Positions 57,960 to 64,000 of a stretch of DNA of 64,000 bases are shown piece by piece (within the stretch, counting starts at the first letter, position 1; each line of letters starts with the position of its first letter). Origin of the DNA: Arctopsyche grandis (lineage: Eukaryota; Arthropoda; Insecta; Trichoptera; Hydropsychidae). The position numbers and the translations under genes were made by a program. The notes under the pieces are model-generated. The model did not search any database. It saw only the letters and a list, made by a program, of their open reading frames with translations, and was not told the DNA's origin. Location of the stretch: the NCBI RefSeq assembly GCF_051622035.1, contig NC_135360.1:2042001-2106000 (forward strand). The letters run 5' to 3'.

Positions 57960-58050
57960 ACTGTTTACCATGCACCCTTTTATTTGATATTTCGATTTTC
58001 GATCTTTGCTTTTTCGACCGTTTCACATTCGGTCCCGTGAGGTAGACCCT
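57960..58050 (-). mobile_element. Foldback family F1, single arm
   Basis: TTTACCATGCACCC, GATTTTCGATCTTTGC and ACCGTTTCACATTCGGTCCC match the right arm at 56505-56610. No partner arm lies nearby. Confidence 0.6.
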
Positions 58051-59125
58051 TTCGTAAGCTATTGTTTTCGTCGCTTTTGGCGAGTGGTATTGAGTCATGC
58101 AGTCACCTGTTGACCTTACCTATGTGAGTTTGCATGTCGATACTTGTCGTTATTTTTTAATACAAAAATAGTCAAAAAAATGCTATAGGACTAGAACTTT
58201 TTTATGTTGATGTATAAAATGATTAATAAGATATATGTATATTGAACCCATTTGTATTGAGAAAAGCTATATTTTGATTAAAAAATACTGGGGTCTTACT
58301 CGACATGGTTCGGGATCTCGAGCCCGGCTTTTTTTGGCTCGATCAACAGGCTTTTTAATGTTTTCTTTAATTTATGTTTTTTTCCTCAAAACTAACAATT
58401 ATGAATTTTAAATTTCTATAAAAGATAAAAAAAAAGTGTATATCCAAACTTCCTTATGGAATAGGCGTATATTTCTTTGAACAACAATAAAGGTACAGCA
58501 CTTAGCGGTGGCTTTTAGATTTATTAATGGACGAAGACCAGGTCACAAACCAATAAAATACTATTGGAAGTTATTTTCTATATCCTACACAAGGCCTTTC
58601 AGAATTTCGGCAAAATAAGTTTTCCATAATTTGTAGTTTTTAAGCGTTCAGGTATTAAAGTATAGAAAACGTCATCGTAAATTGTTATGAATTCGTTTCC
58701 GAAAATTGCAATGGTTCGACAAGCTTTTGCTGTTTTAAGCTAAAACAGATGTGTAAAAATAACTTTGAAGGATGGAAATATTTCATAGTTCATAACGTTT
58801 TCGAACATAAATTCATTTCAGCAGTGTTCTTATTCACGATTCCACGATTACAGGTTTTTCAGGTAAGGTAAAACATTATTTTTTTAATATATTCTTGATA
58901 ATAGCTTATTTAAATCATTTAATTATTTGTGCGTATTCAGGATCCACCATTTTACGGCTGTGATATATAATAAAAATTTTATTATTTGTAATATTTGTAA
59001 TAATCATATATAATAATGATCTTATGAAAGTTCATAACTCAATTTAATATATAAGCAATTGTTTTTTTGCATAATATAATATGTACGTATATTTTAAAAA
59101 AAATTCTCGATATAAAAATGGTTGT
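58051..59125. other. Non-coding DNA
   Basis: No gene or known repeat recognised. Confidence 0.4.
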
Positions 59126-59216
59126 GGCTATTTGCAGGTACTATATCTGCAAATTATTGGCTATTTGCAGGTACTATATCTGCGAATGATTGGCTATTTG
59201 CAGGTACTATATCTGC
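59126..59216. repeat. Tandem repeat, 33 bp x about 2.8
   Basis: Three copies of GGCTATTTGCAGGTACTATA plus TCTGC, starting at 59126, 59159 and 59192. It lies beside the mariner end. Confidence 0.85.
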
Positions 59217-59235
59217 GACAGACGCAAAGCCTTCT

Positions 59236-59650
59236 GTGCATGCGCGTGAAGGCATCTTTTTGTAAGAAAAATAAAAATACGATTTTTTTTTCTTACAAAA
59301 AGATTTATTAATCAAAATAATTACCATTTTCATCAACAGTTTTTTACCAACGATTTGGCAACGAATAAATGCCATTTTTATAAAAATCTTGATTTTTAGA
59401 AGCCACGAAGTTATCGAAGGTCATAATAATGTCATTGTCATTAGTGAACGTTTTATTTTTCAAAAATGAGTCCAAATGTTTAAAAAAATGATAATCTGTC
59501 GGAGAAAGGTCTGGTGAATAGGGAGGATGAGGAAGAATTTCGATGTTCGATGGTCTTGTGTTATCGTGGAGTAAGAGTATTCCGAGTCTGTTCACTAAAT
59601 TGCCATCTTTCTTCTGTAGTTTTTTAAACATAATGTCCATTTCTTTGCAG
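59236..59650 (-). mobile_element. 5'-truncated mariner transposon
   Basis: Carries the C-terminal third of a mariner transposase and a 3' end with CTTTTTGTAAGAAAA. That sequence is repeated inverted at 59252-59306, forming a 50-bp hairpin. The opposite end is not seen. Confidence 0.7.
59308..59640 (-). pseudogene. Mariner transposase C-terminal fragment
   Basis: From 59640: LVNRLGILLLHDNTRPSN (including the second catalytic Asp region HDN.RP), then the hallmark LPHPPYSPDLSPTDYHFFKH with the third catalytic Asp, then FYKNGIYSLPNRW. TAA at 59344-59346 replaces the expected glutamine codon. The frame continues KTVDENGNYFD and stops at 59308, the usual end of mariner transposases. About 240 N-terminal residues are missing, so it cannot act. 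Confidence 0.85.
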
Positions 59651-59700
59651 AATCAAAATTATAAAAATTACCGCTTCACTTCTACGCACGTCTGCCTTTA

Positions 59701-60179
59701 ATTGCGGTCTGTCTCTGACCTATATTTTTTGGTTATAAATAAGTGATTTGTACGCTCAATGATTCAAAAGACTTTACATAATGATATTTTTTCATTTATT
59801 CTCATCGTAAATTATTATATAGGTATAAAAATATTAAAAATAAAACATACATATGCGAAAAAAAAAGTTTAAATAGGTAAAATTCCTTATTTAGTCTGAA
59901 AAACTTAAATATGCGCTCAATTTTGGTAGTGACTGTTAACATTCAATCTGTGGCATTTATAAATTAATAGTAAATATTTATGATTTATTATTTTTTTTTT
60001 GAGTTTTCTTAATGTCGTCCACAAATCGGTGATCGGTATGATTTATAGGGAATTTCATGGAATAATTGTCAGGTGATTAATAGTTATTATAAGCGGGTAG
60101 ACCGCACGCCAAACCATGGTAGTTTGCAAGAAGCAGGTCTTGCAGACCGAACGGTCTTTCCCCAGAGTGGAGAATCAAA
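59701..60179. other. Non-coding DNA
   Basis: Nothing recognised until the eroded zinc-finger sequence. Confidence 0.4.
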
Positions 60180-60335
60180 TGATTCACAAGGTTATTTTTT
60201 GAAACAAATAAAGTGTTAAGCAAATGTCACATGTATATGTGTTTGCCTCACTATGAATACTGAGGTCAAAATTTTCATTGAATGATTTTAGGCAAATATC
60301 ACATTTGAACGGTTTTTCTCTAGTGTCGGTTCAGG
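60180..60335 (-). pseudogene. Eroded C-terminal zinc fingers of the ZAD gene
   Basis: Out of frame with the main gene, this stretch still reads EKPFKCDICLKSFNENFDLS and, further on, TYTCDICLTLYLFQK. At least two more fingers once followed. A deletion of about 14 bases in finger 18 (CDIC to CDIY) moved the ribosome out of frame and created the present stop at 60288. Confidence 0.7.
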
Positions 60336-62472
60336 TGTTTCGCAAGATGATATTTCTGAATAAATGTCACATTTGTATGGCTTTACTCCAATATGAATAT
60401 TCATATGTTTAGCGAGGTAAGACTTTGTATTGAAAGATTTTAAGCAAATATCACATTTGAAAGGTTTTTCTTCACAACGGTGGCTCGTGTGTTTTTCAAG
60501 ATCATATTTTTTAAGGAATGACTGTGAACAAATGTCACATTTGTGTGGCTTTACCCCGATATGAGTATACTTGTGTGTAGTAAGGTTCGATTTCAGAGAA
60601 AAAGATTTTGAACATGTGTCACATTTGTATGGCTTTAGCCCAATATGAGTATACTTGTGTGTAGCAAGGTTAGATTTCTGAGAAAAAGATTTCGTACAAA
60701 TATTACATTTGTGTGGCTTTAGCCCACTATGAATATACATATGTTGAACGAGGGAAGACTTCAGAGAAAAAGATCTCGAACAAATATCACATTTGTGTAG
60801 GTTTAGCCCACTATGAACGTTCATATGTGAACCGAGGTAGGCCTTCTGAGAATAAGATCTTGAACAAATGCCACATTTGTGTGGCTTTAACCCACTATGA
60901 GTATTCATATGCACAACGAGGGAAGACTTCAGAGAAAACGATCTCGAACAAATATCACATTTGTGTAGGTTTAGCCCACTATGAATGTTCATATGTGAAA
61001 CGAGGTAAGACTTCTGAGAATAAGATCTTGAACAAATATCACATTTGTGTAGCTTTAGCTCACTATGAATGTTCATATGTACAACGAGGGAAGCCTTCCA
61101 AGAAAAAGATTTCGAACAAATATTACATTTGTGTAGGCTTAGCCTGCTATGAATATTCATATGTGAAACAAGGTGAGACTTCTTAGAGTAAGATCGTGAA
61201 CAAATTTCACATTTGTGTAGCTTTAACCCACTGTGAATATTCATATGCTTGAGGAGGTAAGAATTTTTTTTGAAAGATTTTAAGCAAATATCACATTTTA
61301 ACGGTTTTTCCCCAGAGTGGAGATTCAAATGTTGCACAAGGTTGTTTTTTGTAACAAATGATTTTAAACAAATATCACATTTATGTGTATTTTCCCCACT
61401 ATGAATTTTCATATGTTTATCGAGGTAAGACTTTGTTTTGAAAGATTTCATGCAAATATCACATTTGAACGGCTTTTCTTCCGAGTGTGTGCTCGAGTGT
61501 CTCACAAGTTGAAATTTTTGAATAAATGACTTTGAACAAATGTCACATTTGTGTGGCTTTAACCCACTATGAATTTTCTTATGTACAATGAGAGAATGCT
61601 TCTGAGAAAAAGATCTTGAACAAATATTACATATGTGTGGCTTTAGCCCACTGTGACTATTCATATGCTGAAGGAGGTAAGACTTTGTCTTGAAAGATTT
61701 TAAGCAAATATCACATTTGAACGGTTTTTCCTCAGAGTGGCGGGGCAGGTGTTTTACAAGTTGACATTTTTGAACGAATGACTTTGAACAAATGCCACAT
61801 TCATACAGTTTTTGTTTAGTATGAGATGTTGTCTGTTTCACTTCTTCACTATTATCCTTCAATTCTGGTGTGTTATCGTTTGAAGCAATTTCTCCTGGGT
61901 GTATCTACAAAATAAGCAAAACGCTAGTTACTTAACATTAAATCTGTAATTTTATAGTAAGGCAAGATATCATTTTAAGCGTGAATTTATTACCATTACA
62001 GTTGAATGAATGTTCTGCTTGGAATCGAATCACATGAACTTACCTCGCCATTGTTTGGTGGAAAATCACCATTCGACTCGTCTTCCCACGTCAGATTTTC
62101 CAGTAGGACTTCCTCTGGCTTGATTTCCAAAGACTCGTTCAGTCTCATCCTCGTCGTTTCGTCACTCTTACGACAAACGATTCGAAAGCTGTCGAGCAAT
62201 TCCAGATTGTTGACACACGAATGGCATATCATATCTGGCAGAAGGTCACCTTTCTGAACCTGCAAACGCCAAAGATGATTATGATTGCGAGGGTTAAGAG
62301 ATGAGGATCAGCGATAGCAATGGGCCAGTTCATTAGTATCATATGAACTTACCCGCAGCTGACAGCAAGTCCAAATGCGTTGCACCAAACGCTCTGGATC
62401 TTCTGGAGGCTCGTCATAGATGGAGACGAAAGCCTCTCTTGGGGCTGAGCTGAGGCAAAGTCTGCACTCCAT
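60288..62472 (-). CDS. ZAD-C2H2 zinc-finger protein (650 aa, three exons)
   Basis: Exons 62472-62353, 62259-62044 and 61904-60288, all in phase 0 with GT-AG borders, encode 650 residues. Residues 1-85 are a ZAD domain: MECRLCLSSAP gives one CxxC pair and ICHSCVNN the other, with exon 1 ending CCQLR between them. ZAD mediates dimerisation. An acidic linker follows (to about 150), then 17 C2H2 fingers of 28-residue period with HSGLKPHKC-type linkers instead of the usual TGEKP. An 18th finger is broken. It is a probable nuclear DNA-binding regulator of the large insect ZAD family; the target is unknown. Fingers 8-13 alternate two types, a sign of two-finger duplication. The last 20 residues (CETPEPTLEKNRSNVIFA) come from a shifted frame. 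Confidence 0.9.
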
Positions 62473-62729
62473 CGCTACGTGTGAACTACAACAGTACAAC
62501 AGTATAACAGCACAACAGCACAACAAGCACAACAGTCTGGAGAGTGGAGTTTCGGGGAACGACAAGTGACAGTGCTAAAGTTGAAGAACGCACACGGGCG
62601 GCCGAATTGGGGTGGCAGCCGGGCAGCCGTCACGATGACAATTTAAATTTCGATCCAGAAAATTGTTTGTTTGTAATCTCAATAATAGAGTATTTTCAAA
62701 CGTGTCTATTACAATTATTTTTCACCATC
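62473..62729 (-). promoter_or_regulatory. Upstream region of the ZAD gene
   Basis: Contains a CAACAG/CAACAGTA repeat run (62490-62535), then GC-richer sequence to 62640. The tandem array begins close behind, so the promoter is probably short. No core element is assigned. Confidence 0.35.
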
Positions 62730-62763
62730 ATAATGGCGGACTTGATTTCCACATATATTGATG

Positions 62764-62967
62764 GGTAATTGGACTATTCGTCACATATGAGTGGTCACAA
62801 AGACAATTTTTGCCATGAAAATCGCGAATACACAATATTTGGCACTCAAGTTCTCGTTACTATGATAGTTATCGTTAGTATGATGGACTTTTCGGCTGCC
62901 AGATGTTCCGTTATAGAGATTTTAGTGACTTTGTGACGAGTAATTTGTGACCAGTAATCACCGAACC
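62764..62967 (-). mobile_element. MITE family M1, full copy
   Basis: 204 bp from GGTAATTGGACTATTCGTC to GTAATCACCGAACC, flanked by ATATTGATG on both sides (62755-62763 and 62968-62976). This is the uninterrupted counterpart of 55593-56041. Confidence 0.88.
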
Positions 62968-63319
62968 ATATTGATGACCAAATTGAGCAAAATGGCAATT
63001 TTTGAAAACGATCGGATAAGAACCCAAATTTCGTCAGACAAAATCAGACGTAAAAATCGAAAGCGAAGTGAGAAGAGTAAAATTATTATTTTGAATAAGA
63101 AATACACAATTAAAAAAAAGTTTTTTAAAAACATACCTCTTGTATAATTTGTATATAAAATTATTATTTTGAATAAAAACACCAATATTTTTTTATACTA
63201 CCGCCATCTATGTATAAAATTAATGACTACCAACTGTCACCGAGATTAAAAATCTTCGGACCTGATATGCTTCTTATACGATATTTTATCTCTATCGTAA
63301 TGGCGGAGGCTCCATTTAC

Positions 63320-63539
63320 GGTTCGGTGATTACCAGTCAAATGTGAACCGGTCACAGGACAACCGGTCGCTCTAGATCGGTCACACTAAAAATGGTCACG
63401 AGAAAACTGGTCACACCCTAAAATTGGTCAATCAGTTTTCTTGTGACCAGTTTTAGTGTGACGGGTGATCACGTGTGACCGATCTAGCGCGACCGGTTGT
63501 CCTGTGACTAGTTTACATATGACTAGTAGTCCGTTTACC
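63320..63539. mobile_element. M1-related foldback MITE
   Basis: The ends GGTTCGGTGATTACCAGTC and GACTAGTAGTCCGTTTACC resemble M1 ends. The arms (ACCGGTCACAGGACAACCGG, TAGATCGGTCACACT and their inverses) make nearly the whole 220 bp self-complementary. CCATTTAC is duplicated (63312-63319 and 63540-63547). Many repeated GGTCACA motifs occur. Confidence 0.82.
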
Positions 63540-64000
63540 CCATTTACTTATACATATTGATGACCAAAACGAGCAATATGGCAATGTATGAAAACGATCG
63601 GATAAGAAGCAAATCTTTTCCTGAATTGTAATCGTAAGTGAAACATAAAGCAGGTTTGTAATAAAAATACCAATAATTTTATTTTACTACCGCCATCTAT
63701 GTATGTATAAAACTAAAGACTACATAGACGTCACCCAGATTTGAAATTTGCAAACTTCAAACGCGTCTTAAACGATATTTTATCTCTATCGTAATGGCGG
63801 AAGATCCATTTACTTATATTGATGACCAAAATGAGCAATATGGCAAAGTATGAAAACGATCGGATAAGAAGCAAATCTTTTCCAGAATTGTAATCGGAAG
63901 TGAAACGTAAAGGAAGTTTGTAATAAAAATACCAATAATTTTATTTTACTACCGCCATCTATGTATAAAACTAAAGACTACATAGACGTCGCCCAGATTT

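Larger units (their letters stand above)
62730..64000. repeat. Tandem array of about 262-bp units, running off the window
   Basis: The phrase TATTGATGACCAAA recurs at 62969, 63555 and 63817, and ATCGTAATGGCGGA at 63294 and 63788. The 63555 and 63817 units are 262 bp apart and very similar (GAAAACGATCGGATAAG, TACTACCGCCATCTATG, GACTACATAGACGTC). The first unit is longer, with a duplicated TATTATTTTGAATAA stretch, and carries MITE insertions. The array extends beyond the window end. Confidence 0.75.

Noticed and set aside
60713-61186. 157-codon plus-strand frame opposite the zinc fingers
   Set aside because: It is the antisense reading of the repeated finger units.

Overview
The window looks like AT-rich, transposon-dense nuclear DNA of a holometabolous insect. 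Three things point there: a ZAD plus C2H2 zinc-finger gene, a family of interstitial TTAGG-like arrays, and a transposon set (RTE and Jockey LINEs, Helitrons, piggyBac, mariner, hAT, Harbinger and Merlin relatives) typical of insects. A caddisfly or moth relative would fit, but the sequence alone does not prove the order. Four host genes are visible. All sit in GC-richer islands, while most of the rest is recognisable or decayed mobile DNA.

Layout. 1-25 kb is gene-poor: a solo LTR with a Jockey LINE inserted over its 3' edge (4.8-7.6 kb), a nearly full-length RTE LINE with two in-frame stops (8.3-11.2 kb), Helitrons, a LINE split by an LTR (15.1-16.0 kb), a tRNA-derived SINE, and an LTR interrupted by an internally deleted piggyBac (21.5-23.4 kb). 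25.9-32.7 kb holds a three-exon + strand gene for a 258-residue protein with an N-terminal lipidation motif and 11-residue amphipathic repeats; I do not recognise its family. 34-45 kb is again mobile DNA, including a palindromic LTR pair integrated as one unit (35.5-36.3 kb) and a Harbinger nested in a hAT element (38.0-39.0 kb). 46.2-50.7 kb holds the 3' exons of an ITPRID-like (KRAP/TESPA1/SSFA2-type, IP3-receptor-interacting) gene whose introns host several transposons. 54.9-55.3 kb (- strand) is an intronless Atg8/GABARAP gene. 60.3-62.5 kb (- strand) is a three-exon ZAD gene with 17 zinc fingers and an eroded tail. From about 62.7 kb to the end runs a tandem array of roughly 262-bp units, itself colonised by MITEs.

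The genes do not form an operon or an obvious pathway. Atg8 acts in autophagy, the ITPRID-like protein probably at IP3 receptors and the cytoskeleton, the zinc-finger protein in the nucleus, and the lipidated repeat protein probably at membranes. The most unusual structures are the LTR-PBS-inverted LTR palindrome flanked by one 5-bp duplication, the shared alternating purine-pyrimidine target of four solo LTRs, two TTAA elements sharing one TTAA, and several MITE families with 8-9 bp target duplications near a Merlin/IS1595-type transposase remnant.
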